Source of the DNA: Solirubrobacterales bacterium 70-9
Lineage (GTDB): Bacteria > Actinomycetota > Thermoleophilia > Solirubrobacterales > 70-9
Length of the DNA: 11,192 nt
Reading direction: 5' to 3'
Assembly: GCA_001898095.1 (NCBI GenBank)
Contig: MKSH01000035.1
Span: 69,775-80,966 of the forward strand
Made by a program: the position numbers and the translations under genes. Within the stretch, counting starts at the first letter, position 1; the number at the start of each line of letters is the position of its first letter. Of this stretch, positions 1-5,857 are shown in pieces. The notes below the pieces were generated by a model that saw only the letters and a list, made by a program, of their open reading frames with translations, was not told where the DNA came from and did no database searches.

Positions 1-252
1 GTTGGCGAGTTCCCCGCCGAGCCAGACCAGCCCGGCGGCGACCATCAGCGGGCCCATCCGGCCGGCCGGCCGGCGCAGCGCCGCGAGGATCCCGGCGACG
101 ACGAAGGTCGAGGCGAGGACCGGCGCGCAGACCAGGATCCATCCAGGCGCCGGCGACTCCGAATTCAGTCCCAGCGCCACGTCGACGAGGGCGAGCGCAG
201 CCGCCGCCGTACCGACGAGTGCGTAAGCCAGGACGAGGGAGGAGCGGTTCAG
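1..252 (-). CDS. Partial multi-pass membrane protein, N-terminal end (possibly sensor kinase-like)
   Basis: Reading leftward, the frame is open from a TAG at 291-289 to the window edge and encodes an obvious membrane protein. A first hydrophobic segment of about 22 residues (LVLAYALVGTAAAALALVDV) is followed by a short polar loop (LNSESPAPGW), a second segment (WILVCAPVLASTFVVAGILAAL), a basic turn (RRPAGRMGP) and the start of a third segment. The pattern TM, loop, TM, RRPxxRxG, TM resembles the N-terminal membrane region of actinobacterial sensor histidine kinases and related signalling proteins; no kinase domain is visible, so this is only a resemblance. There is no ATG, GTG or TTG in frame before a GTG at 180-178, which would remove the first membrane segment. 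I marked the CTG at 252-250, but the true start is uncertain (see findings). The gene is divergent from the acetyltransferase. Confidence 0.55.
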   Translation of the reverse strand, partial: MNRSSLVLAYALVGTAAAALALVDVALGLNSESPAPGWILVCAPVLASTFVVAGILAALRRPAGRMGPLMVAAGLVWLGGELAN

Positions 253-348
253 AGTATGGAAAGCATTACTTAACAGGCCCTTTGCCGGCTACTGGGAACG
301 ACGAGTATCCGGGTCGGGCGGCCTCAGTCGCCTGGTTAGCATCGGGGT
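253..348. promoter_or_regulatory. Divergent intergenic region with candidate -10 for the acetyltransferase
   Basis: This 96-base gap separates the leftward membrane gene from the rightward acetyltransferase and must hold both promoters. On the plus strand a TANNNT box (TAGCAT, 337-342) ends six bases before the ATG at 349, which would put the transcription start at or next to the start codon and make the mRNA nearly leaderless; a GGGG run at 344-347 is the only ribosome-site-like sequence. On the minus strand the region is AT-rich between about 252 and 275, with an AAAGGG run at 283-278. No convincing -35 was found for either direction. Confidence 0.35.
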
Positions 349-1044
349 ATGAGCGAGGTGCGGCCGCTGGGCGAGAAGGTGGAGTGGGGCGGGGCGAAGG
401 TCCCGGCCAAGGAGCCGCTGGAGGGGCGGACGGTCGTGCTGCGGCCGCTCGACGTCGACCGCGACGTCGAGGCGCTTTTCCGCGAATCGCACGAGCCCGA
501 CGGGGATCCGGAGATCTGGGACTACCTCTTCGAGGGGCCCTTCGACGACGTCGAGGAGATGCGGGCGCTGCTGGTTCCGGCGGCGGCCGGCGACGACCCG
601 ATCTTCTTCGCGATCGAACCGCGGGACCTCGGGGTCGCGGCGGGCCAGTGCACCTACATGCGGATCGATGCGCCGATGGGGTCGATCGAGATCGGCAACA
701 TCTGGTTCGGGCCGCGCCTCCGGCGGACAACGGCGGCGACGGAGGCGATCTACCTGCTCGCCCGGCACGCCTTCCGAGATCTGGGCTACCGCCGCTTCGA
801 GTGGAAGTGCAACGCCCTGAACGCCCCCTCGCGGCGGGCCGCGGAGCGCTTCGGCTTCACCTTCGAGGGCATCTTCCGCCAGCACATCGTGGTCAAGGGC
901 CGCAACCGCGACACCGCCTGGTACTCGATCGTCGACAGCGAGTGGCCGCGGATCGAGGCCGGCTTCGAGACCTTCCTCGATCCCGGCAACTTCGACGCCG
1001 AGGGCCGGCAGCGGCGCCCCCTCAGCGAGCTGATCGCCGACTGA
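349..1044 (+). CDS. GNAT family N-acetyltransferase, RimJ/RimL type
   Basis: This 231-residue protein has the layout of Acetyltransf_3 (RimJ/RimL-like) GNAT enzymes, which transfer acetyl from acetyl-CoA to an amine. After a 25-residue extension, the fold starts at the strand GRTVVLRPLDVDRDVEALF. The central block has the IEIGNIWFGP strand and the RTTAATEAIYLLARHAF helix at the CoA-binding site. The C-terminal signature WKCNALNAPSRRAAERFGF, then EGIFRQHIVVKGRNRDTAWYS, is typical of the subgroup that acetylates small molecules or peptide N-termini. The subgroup is common in actinobacteria and fungi and its substrate is generally unknown. The ATG at 349 matches the usual N-terminus; a longer upstream frame would add unrelated Gly/Arg-rich sequence. 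It sits alone, divergent from the membrane gene and 133 bases before the DUF3817 gene. Family assignment is secure, substrate unknown. Confidence 0.88.
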   Translation: MSEVRPLGEKVEWGGAKVPAKEPLEGRTVVLRPLDVDRDVEALFRESHEPDGDPEIWDYLFEGPFDDVEEMRALLVPAAAGDDPIFFAIEPRDLGVAAGQCTYMRIDAPMGSIEIGNIWFGPRLRRTTAATEAIYLLARHAFRDLGYRRFEWKCNALNAPSRRAAERFGFTFEGIFRQHIVVKGRNRDTAWYSIVDSEWPRIEAGFETFLDPGNFDAEGRQRRPLSELIAD

Positions 1045-1061
1045 GGCCGCCTTCGGCGCTC
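1043..1061 (+). terminator. Weak hairpin overlapping the acetyltransferase stop
   Basis: GAG-GCCG, a CCTT loop, CGGC, one bulged G and CTC form a seven-pair stem that begins inside the stop codon. It is not followed by a T-run (GGTTCGT comes next), so it is not a classical intrinsic terminator. It is placed where one would be expected and may act weakly or protect the 3' end. Confidence 0.25.
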
Positions 1062-1163
1062 GGTTCGTAGACGGTCTCGCGGCACTCTGCTTCCTTCCCC
1101 GCTTCGACGGTGATCCTGGTTGATTGAGTGATCCGCATCACCTCGGGATCGGGCCGCGCCGCC

Positions 1164-1169
1164 TACCCT
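1164..1169 (+). promoter_or_regulatory. Candidate -10 box for a leaderless DUF3817 transcript
   Basis: TACCCT fits the actinobacterial TANNNT -10 pattern and ends eight bases before the GTG at 1178. Transcription would therefore start at or within a base or two of that codon. No ribosome-binding sequence precedes the GTG, which fits a leaderless message. No good -35 element is seen 16-18 bases upstream. Confidence 0.4.
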
Positions 1170-1177
1170 GGACGGCA

Positions 1178-1474
1178 GTGACTCTGTCCCTGAAGTCCTT
1201 CCGCTACATCGCGCTGCTCGAGGCCACCAGCTTCCTGGCGCTGCTCGTCGCCACCGTGATCAAACACAGCGACGGCGGCGCGACCGGCGTCTCGATCCTC
1301 GGCCCGATCCACGGCGCCCTCTTCCTCGCCTACGTGATCAACGTCTTCGCGATCCGCACGGCGGAGCGCTGGAGCGCGAAGGTCACCTTCTGGATCCTGG
1401 TCGGGGCGGTCGTCCCGTTCGGCGGCTACGTCGTCGACTGGTGGCTGGCGCGCGAGCGCCGCGTCGCCGCCTAG
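1178..1474 (+). CDS. DUF3817 family small integral membrane protein
   Basis: The 98-residue protein has three membrane segments: FRYIALLEATSFLALLVATV, then LGPIHGALFLAYVINVFAI, then FWILVGAVVPFGGYVVDWWL. The Glu in the first segment, the GPIHG motif at the start of the second and the Pro-Phe-Gly-Gly stretch in the third are the recognisable features of DUF3817, a family of roughly 90-100 residues with no established function. A longer reading from TTG 1124 adds 18 residues (SDPHHLGIGPRRLPWTA) that are neither hydrophobic nor family-like, so I prefer the GTG at 1178, which also sits correctly behind a TACCCT -10 box. It appears to be a single-gene unit, 179 bases before the transport cluster and not obviously linked to it. 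Confidence 0.8.
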   Translation: MTLSLKSFRYIALLEATSFLALLVATVIKHSDGGATGVSILGPIHGALFLAYVINVFAIRTAERWSAKVTFWILVGAVVPFGGYVVDWWLARERRVAA

Positions 1475-1535
1475 CCAACCCCGATTCGCCCCCGTCGCGG
1501 GTCCTTGTCGGGCGTCTGGATCGGCGCACTGCCGT

Positions 1536-1600
1536 GTAATTTGGTTTGTATAAGCTAAGTTCTCTGTCTTCTTCGCGTTGTACCGGATGTTCGGTATAGT
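1536..1600 (+). promoter_or_regulatory. AT-rich promoter region of the transport/catabolic cluster, with an operator-like dyad
   Basis: The stretch 1536-1565 is strikingly AT-rich against its surroundings and contains the -10-like strings TATAAG (1549-1554) and TAAGCT (1551-1556). A second -10-like string, TATAGT, lies at 1595-1600. Overlapping it is an inverted repeat, TACCG (1581-1585), six bases, CGGTA (1592-1596), with a further matching T/A pair one base outside each arm. A dyad of this size on a -10 box is what a repressor site would look like; the TetR protein encoded downstream is an obvious but untested candidate. No consensus -35 sits at standard spacing for either -10, so which promoter is real cannot be decided by eye. 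Confidence 0.4.
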
Positions 1601-1609
1601 CCTCGCCCA

Positions 1610-1625
1610 GGCGCGGCCCCGCGCC
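1610..1625 (+). promoter_or_regulatory. GC-rich hairpin in the 5' leader of the cluster
   Basis: GGCGCGG and CCGCGCC form a perfect 7-base inverted repeat with only two bases between; as RNA this would fold as a six-pair stem with a four-base loop. It ends 16 bases before the ribosome-binding site of the substrate-binding protein gene. It could protect the 5' end or tune translation. There is no T-run after it, so it is not a terminator. Confidence 0.35.
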
Positions 1626-1641
1626 GGGATACTGGGAACCG

Positions 1642-1648
1642 AAGGAGA
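1642..1648 (+). promoter_or_regulatory. Strong ribosome-binding site of the substrate-binding protein gene
   Basis: AAGGAGA is a near-perfect Shine-Dalgarno sequence. Its AAGGAG core lies six bases before the ATG at 1654, fixing that start. It is among the strongest such sites in the window, in keeping with a binding protein made in excess over its membrane partners. Confidence 0.8.
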
Positions 1649-1653
1649 GATAG

Positions 1654-2817
1654 ATGTCCAGAGGACGATCTGTTGCTGTCCGCTTGGTGCTGGCGGTCGG
1701 GCTCGTGGCGGTGCTTGCCGCGGCCCTCACGGCCTGTGGCTCCGGCAGCAGCAGCAGCGGCACGACGACGAGCGAAACGAAGGGCGGCGAAGCGAAAGAG
1801 CTGGACGCGCTCTACGCGGGCGAATGGACGATGCCGCCCACCTCCGGGCCGGCGGCGGAAGAAGGCAAGGAAGTCTGGTTCATCTCCTGTGGCCAGGCCT
1901 TCGAAAACTGCTCCATCGCGTCGGAAAAATTCAAGGAAGCCGGGACCGCGCTGGGCTGGAAGGTCACCGTCGTCGACGGCGAAGCGAACCCGTCGAAAGC
2001 CAACGAACTGATCAAACAGGCGGTCGCCGCGCACGTCGACGGCATCGCCTCGATCGCCTGGGACTGCCCGACGATCAAGTCGGGCCTGCTGGCGGCCAAA
2101 GCCGCCGACATCCCGGTCGTCAACTTCGGCGGCTTCGACTGCGACTTCAAGGCCTTCGGCGGCGGCGAACCGCTGTTCACGAAAACCGAGAACGTCCTCG
2201 GCGGACCCTCGTTCGAAAACTACATCGACTCCTACGAAACGGCCCGCGCGGAAGCGATGCTGGCCCTCACCGGCGGCGGCGACCAGAAGATTCTGCAGCT
2301 GGAAGAGCAGAGCCTGACCAACTCGAAGGTGAAGTCCGAGGCCTTCAAGAAGACGGTCGAGGCGAAATGCCCGGAATGCACCCTGGTCCCGGTCAAATGG
2401 CAGTACGCCCAGGTGCCCCAGGAAGCGACGCAGATCTGGAAGTCGGCGATCCAGCAGAACCCGGACGCCACCGTCCTCGTCGCCAGCTCCGACGACATCA
2501 TGAACCTCGGCCTGCGCAGCGCGATCCAGCAGTCCGGCAACCGCAACCTCTTCGTCATGGGCGCCGAGGGCCCGCCGCCGAACCAGGAACTGATCCGGGA
2601 AGGCTTCGAGAGCGCCGCGCTCGCGATCCCGCCCGGCTTCGCCTGGCAGATGTGGGGCGAGGCCGACACCCTCAACCGGGTCTTTGCCAACAGCAAGGAA
2701 TTCCCCGACGAGGGCGGCGGCTGGGTGCTGATCGACAAGGAACACGTCCCCGCCGAGGGCGAAGAAATCAAGACGCCCGACTACCAGGGCGAATTCGAAA
2801 AGATCTGGAACGGTTGA
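1654..2817 (+). CDS. ABC transporter substrate-binding lipoprotein, sugar-type (Peripla_BP_4 fold)
   Basis: The 387-residue protein starts with a basic N-terminus (MSRGRSVAVR), a hydrophobic core and a lipobox LTAC with the lipidated Cys at residue 28, followed by a Gly/Ser linker. It would be anchored outside the cytoplasmic membrane. The mature part has the periplasmic-binding-protein type I layout of the RbsB/XylF class: a first lobe from GKEVWFISCGQAFENC, the segment ANELIKQAVAAHVDGIASIAWD, PVVNFGGFDCDF near the hinge, and the second lobe from QILQ-like KILQLEEQSLTN through VLVASSDDIMNLGL. It is followed after four bases by its ATPase gene, so it is the ligand-capturing part of that importer. 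Its ligand is unknown; the context argues against assuming ribose. Codon use is odd: about 26 of 36 Glu codons are GAA and roughly a third of Lys codons are AAA, unlike its neighbours. Confidence 0.9.
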   Translation: MSRGRSVAVRLVLAVGLVAVLAAALTACGSGSSSSGTTTSETKGGEAKELDALYAGEWTMPPTSGPAAEEGKEVWFISCGQAFENCSIASEKFKEAGTALGWKVTVVDGEANPSKANELIKQAVAAHVDGIASIAWDCPTIKSGLLAAKAADIPVVNFGGFDCDFKAFGGGEPLFTKTENVLGGPSFENYIDSYETARAEAMLALTGGGDQKILQLEEQSLTNSKVKSEAFKKTVEAKCPECTLVPVKWQYAQVPQEATQIWKSAIQQNPDATVLVASSDDIMNLGLRSAIQQSGNRNLFVMGAEGPPPNQELIREGFESAALAIPPGFAWQMWGEADTLNRVFANSKEFPDEGGGWVLIDKEHVPAEGEEIKTPDYQGEFEKIWNG

Positions 2818-2821
2818 TCGA

Positions 2822-4351
2822 GTGACCTCGACCGGGACCACGACTGCCGCGCTTTCGGTCCGCGACGTCAGCAAGACGTTCGCGGGCACGAAGGCCCTGG
2901 ACGCGGTCTCCTTCGATGTTGCCCCGGGCAGCGTGCACGCGCTGCTCGGCGGCAACGGGTCGGGGAAGTCGACGCTGATCAAGATCCTGGCCGGCGTCTA
3001 CCGGGCCGATCCCGGTGGTGTCATCGACCTCGCCGGCGAAGCGGCGCCGGCCGACGAGATGACCCCCGACCTGGCGGCGAGTCTCGGGCTGCGCTTCGTC
3101 CACCAGGACATCGGGGTGTTTCCGGAGCTGACCGTGGCCGAGAACATCGGCCTGGTCAACGGCTTCGAGGGCCGCGGTCGGGTGCCCTGGCGGAGCCTCC
3201 ACAAGCGCACCGCCGCGTTGCTCGCCCGCTTCGAAGTCGAGGCGCGGCCGGATCAGCCGATGGCGGAGCTGCGCCCCGCCGACCAGACGATGGTCGCCGT
3301 CGCGCGGGCGCTCGAGGACGACTCCAGCGGCCTCGCGATGCTGGTCCTCGACGAGCCCACTGCCTCCCTGCCGCGCCACGAGGTCGAGCTGCTGCTCGAT
3401 GCGGTGCGCCGTTGCGCCGCCTCCGGCCAGACGATCCTCCTGGTCAGCCACCGGATCGACGAGGTGCTGGCGATCGCCGACGCGGTCACCGTCCTGCGCG
3501 ACGGCCGCGAGGTGATCACCCGCGGCGCCGCGGGCCTCACCGAGGAGGAGCTGATCCGGCACATCGTCGGCCGCTCCGTCCAGACCGTCTTCCCCCGCCC
3601 GCCCGAGGTCGCCGCCGAGCGGCCGACCGCGCTCCGCGTCGCCGGCCTGCGCGGCGAACCCGTCCGCGACGCCTCCTTCGAGATCCGCCAGGGCGAAGTG
3701 GTCGGCCTCGCCGGCCTGCTCGGCTCGGGCCGCACCGAGTTGCTGCGGATGATCTTCGGTGCCTACCCCCGCGAGGCTGGGGAGATCGAGCTCTACGGCG
3801 AGCCGATCGCGCCCTCCTCGCCGACCGCGGCGATGGACCTGGGGATCGCCTACGTCCCCGAGCAGCGCGGCATCGACGCCGCCTTTCCTGAGCTGACCGT
3901 GCGCGAGAACCTCTCGCTGGCCGACGTCGGCTCCTACCGCCGCGGGCCCCTCTTCGACCATCGCGCCGAGCGCGCCGACGCCGGCCGCGACATGGAGCGC
4001 TTCTCGATCCGTGCCGCCGGCCAGCGCGCCGTCTTCTCCTCGCTCTCGGGCGGCAACCAGCAGAAGACGATCCTCGCCCGTTGGCTGCGCCTGCAACCGC
4101 GGCTGCTGCTGCTCGACGAGCCGACCCACGGCGTCGACGTAGGGGCGCGGGCCGACGTCTACTCGATCATCGACGGCGCGGTGGCCGAGGGGCTGGCGGT
4201 CCTGCTCGTCTCCTCCGACTTCGAGGAGCTCTCGCGGGTGGTCGACCGGGTCCTGGTGATGCGGGCGGGGACGATCTCCGCCGCCCCGACGACCGATCTC
4301 GACGCGCAGGCGATCACCGAACTCGTCTACGACGCAAAGGAGGCTGCATGA
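2822..4351 (+). CDS. ABC transporter ATPase with two nucleotide-binding domains (RbsA/MglA class)
   Basis: The 509-residue protein carries two fused ABC domains, as in importers of the ribose/galactose class, and would power uptake from the cytoplasmic face. Domain 1 has Walker A GGNGSGKST (43-51), the Q-loop FVHQD, a degenerate signature LRPADQ (150-155), Walker B ending D177-E178 and H-loop His210. Domain 2 has a Walker A in which Lys is replaced by Arg (GLLGSGRTE, 298-306), a canonical signature LSGGNQQ (408-414) and Walker B D432-E433; its H-loop position reads SSD rather than SH. This division is usual for the class. The GTG start lies four bases after the binding-protein stop with no clear ribosome site, so translation is probably coupled. 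The end overlaps the permease start by ATGA. Confidence 0.93.
   Translation: MTSTGTTTAALSVRDVSKTFAGTKALDAVSFDVAPGSVHALLGGNGSGKSTLIKILAGVYRADPGGVIDLAGEAAPADEMTPDLAASLGLRFVHQDIGVFPELTVAENIGLVNGFEGRGRVPWRSLHKRTAALLARFEVEARPDQPMAELRPADQTMVAVARALEDDSSGLAMLVLDEPTASLPRHEVELLLDAVRRCAASGQTILLVSHRIDEVLAIADAVTVLRDGREVITRGAAGLTEEELIRHIVGRSVQTVFPRPPEVAAERPTALRVAGLRGEPVRDASFEIRQGEVVGLAGLLGSGRTELLRMIFGAYPREAGEIELYGEPIAPSSPTAAMDLGIAYVPEQRGIDAAFPELTVRENLSLADVGSYRRGPLFDHRAERADAGRDMERFSIRAAGQRAVFSSLSGGNQQKTILARWLRLQPRLLLLDEPTHGVDVGARADVYSIIDGAVAEGLAVLLVSSDFEELSRVVDRVLVMRAGTISAAPTTDLDAQAITELVYDAKEAA
4336..4343 (+). promoter_or_regulatory. Ribosome-binding site that fixes the permease start
   Basis: AAAGGAGG, inside the end of the ATPase gene, lies four bases before the ATG at 4348. 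It selects this ATG over much longer upstream readings of the same frame, which run antiparallel to no known domain and overlap the ATPase by hundreds of bases. Confidence 0.7.
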
Positions 4352-5340
4352 AGCGCCTGCAAGGCGCGGTCACCGATCCGCTCGACCTGCTCGAGCGCTT
4401 CGGCCTGATCCTGCTGTTCGCCATCGTCATCGTCGTCTTCAGCATCTGGCGGCCGGAAACCTTCGCCACCGCTGCGAACTTCCGCTCGATCGCCACCACG
4501 CTGTCGGTCGGCGCGGTCGCTTCGCTGGCCCTGCTGCCGCCGCTGATCGGCGGGCGTTTCGACGTCTCGGTCGGCGCGACGATCGGCGTCTGCGCGATCG
4601 CGGTCGCCGCGGCGATGTCGAAATCGGGCCTGCCGCTGGTGCCCGCGATGTTCGTCGCCCTGGCCTGCGGCGCGATCGTCGGCCTCTTCAACGGGGTCAT
4701 CGTCGCCTACCTCGGGGTCAGCTCGATCATCGGCACGCTCGGCACCTCGACCGTGCTGGTCGGCCTGGTCAGCGCCTACACCCACGGCACCCCGGTCAGC
4801 TCCGGGCTCTCGACCACCCTGACCAACATCGGCATCGAAACCGTGGCCGGGATCCCCGTCCTCTTCATCGTCACCCTGGTCTTCAGCGTGATCGTCTGGT
4901 ACCTGATCACCCAGACAGCGTTCGGCCGCCGGCTGGAGGCGGTCGGGGTGAACCTGCGGGCGGCCAAACTGACCGGCCTGAAGGTGCGGCCGATCGTCGT
5001 CCTCAGCTTCGTCTCGGCCGGGCTGCTCGGCGCCGTCGCCGGGATCATGCAGGTGGGAGCCCAGGGCGCCGCCGACCCGCAGGTCACCGGCATCACCTTC
5101 ATCCTGCCCGCGATCGCCGCCGTCTTCCTCGGCGCCACCACCTGGCGCCCCGGTCGCTTCAACGTCCCCGGCACCCTGATCGCCCTGTTCTTCCTCGGCA
5201 CCACGGTCAGCGGCCTCGCCCTGGTCGGCACGCCGCCCTGGGTGACCAACGTCTTCAACGGCTCGGCGATCATCATCGCGATCGCGCTGTCGGCGCAGTT
5301 CCGCCGCCGCCGCACCGGGGAGCTCGAGATCGGTGACTGA
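4348..5340 (+). CDS. ABC transporter permease, RbsC-type (BPD_transp_2)
   Basis: This 330-residue integral membrane protein has about ten hydrophobic segments, from GLILLFAIVIVVFSIW near the N-terminus to AIIIAIALSAQF near the C-terminus, ending in a basic cytoplasmic tail RRRRTGELEIGD. The motif GGRFDVSVGATIG corresponds to the GGxDLSVG signature of RbsC/XylH permeases. The cytoplasmic loop FGRRLEAVGVNLRAAKLTGLKV corresponds to the coupling region that contacts the ATPase. Length and topology are normal for the family. The start overlaps the ATPase stop (ATGA, 4348-4351) behind a strong ribosome site. The stop is embedded in the GTGACTGA overlap with the cupin gene. No second permease gene is present, so the channel is probably a homodimer. 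The substrate cannot be told from the sequence. Confidence 0.92.
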   Translation: MKRLQGAVTDPLDLLERFGLILLFAIVIVVFSIWRPETFATAANFRSIATTLSVGAVASLALLPPLIGGRFDVSVGATIGVCAIAVAAAMSKSGLPLVPAMFVALACGAIVGLFNGVIVAYLGVSSIIGTLGTSTVLVGLVSAYTHGTPVSSGLSTTLTNIGIETVAGIPVLFIVTLVFSVIVWYLITQTAFGRRLEAVGVNLRAAKLTGLKVRPIVVLSFVSAGLLGAVAGIMQVGAQGAADPQVTGITFILPAIAAVFLGATTWRPGRFNVPGTLIALFFLGTTVSGLALVGTPPWVTNVFNGSAIIIAIALSAQFRRRRTGELEIGD

Positions 5341-5857
5341 GCGCGCGCCGGGCGACGGCCTGATCTCGATCGCCGCCGACCAGGGGGTCGTGCCGCTGGC
5401 GATCGCCCCGGAAACCTTCCTCAAGGCCCGCGCCGAGTGGACCGACGGCGCACTCTGCACCACCGGTTCGGTGCTCCGGCCCGGGGCGATCGTCCCCGCC
5501 CACGTCCACGACACCGATGCCCAGGTGACGATCGTGGTCAGCGGCCGGATCGGCACCTGGGTCGACGGGGAGGCCCAGGTGCTCGGGCCGGGCGGCTACG
5601 CCCACCGCCCCGCCGGATTGCCGCACTCGATCTTCAATCCGTATGAGGAGCCCGCCCGCTTCCTCGAGCTGACCACGCCCGGCACGCGGTTCGAGCGCTA
5701 CATGCTGGCGCTCAGCGACCTGCACGAGCGCGGCGAGGCGTCAGCGGAGACGATCGCGCCGCTCGCTGCCGAAGCGGGGATCGCGGCGGTCGACGTCGAT
5801 CTCTCCCACCTGCTCGTCGAGTTCGGCCCGGCCGGAGGGGGAGGCGAAGATGCGTGA
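5333..5857 (+). CDS. Single-domain cupin protein
   Basis: The 174-residue protein contains one conserved cupin barrel. Motif 1 is PGAIVPAHVHDTDAQ followed by the VVSG turn, with metal-ligand candidates His57 and His59 and Gln64 at the place where most cupins have Glu. Motif 2 is complete, GGYAHRPAGLPHSIFN, with His98 and Asn102. The barrel therefore probably binds a divalent metal through three His and one Gln. Cupins of this size may be isomerases, dioxygenases, small-molecule binders or sugar-acid enzymes, and the sequence does not discriminate. The C-terminal 50 residues (ALSDLHERGEASAETIAPLAAEAG) look helical and lie outside the barrel. The gene starts at GTG 5333, overlapping the permease by eight bases, and overlaps the amidohydrolase start by eight bases, so it is made with both and probably acts on the same substrate or product. 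Confidence 0.85.
   Translation: MTERAPGDGLISIAADQGVVPLAIAPETFLKARAEWTDGALCTTGSVLRPGAIVPAHVHDTDAQVTIVVSGRIGTWVDGEAQVLGPGGYAHRPAGLPHSIFNPYEEPARFLELTTPGTRFERYMLALSDLHERGEASAETIAPLAAEAGIAAVDVDLSHLLVEFGPAGGGGEDA

Noticed and set aside
2..226. Plus-strand 74-codon frame at the left edge
   Set aside because: Ser/Pro/Ala-rich with no structure, whereas the opposite strand encodes clear membrane segments.
219..1070. Plus-strand 283-codon frame overlapping the acetyltransferase
   Set aside because: Arg/Gly/Ala-rich out-of-frame reading; the GNAT motifs are all in the frame starting at 349.
1475..1535. Possible intrinsic terminator after the DUF3817 gene (CCCG-TCG-CGGG near 1496)
   Set aside because: Only a four-pair stem and no T-run; too weak to call.
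290..1639. Ten-base exact repeat TACTGGGAAC at 290-299 and 1630-1639, each preceded by GCCGG, in two upstream regions
   Set aside because: A ten-base match is expected many times by chance in 11 kb, and the distances to the start codons differ (about 50 and 15 bases), so it is not supported as a regulatory element.
1555..4129. Minus-strand open frames of 475 and 453 codons opposite the transporter genes
   Set aside because: No motifs, biased composition, no ribosome site, and fully antisense to clear ABC components.
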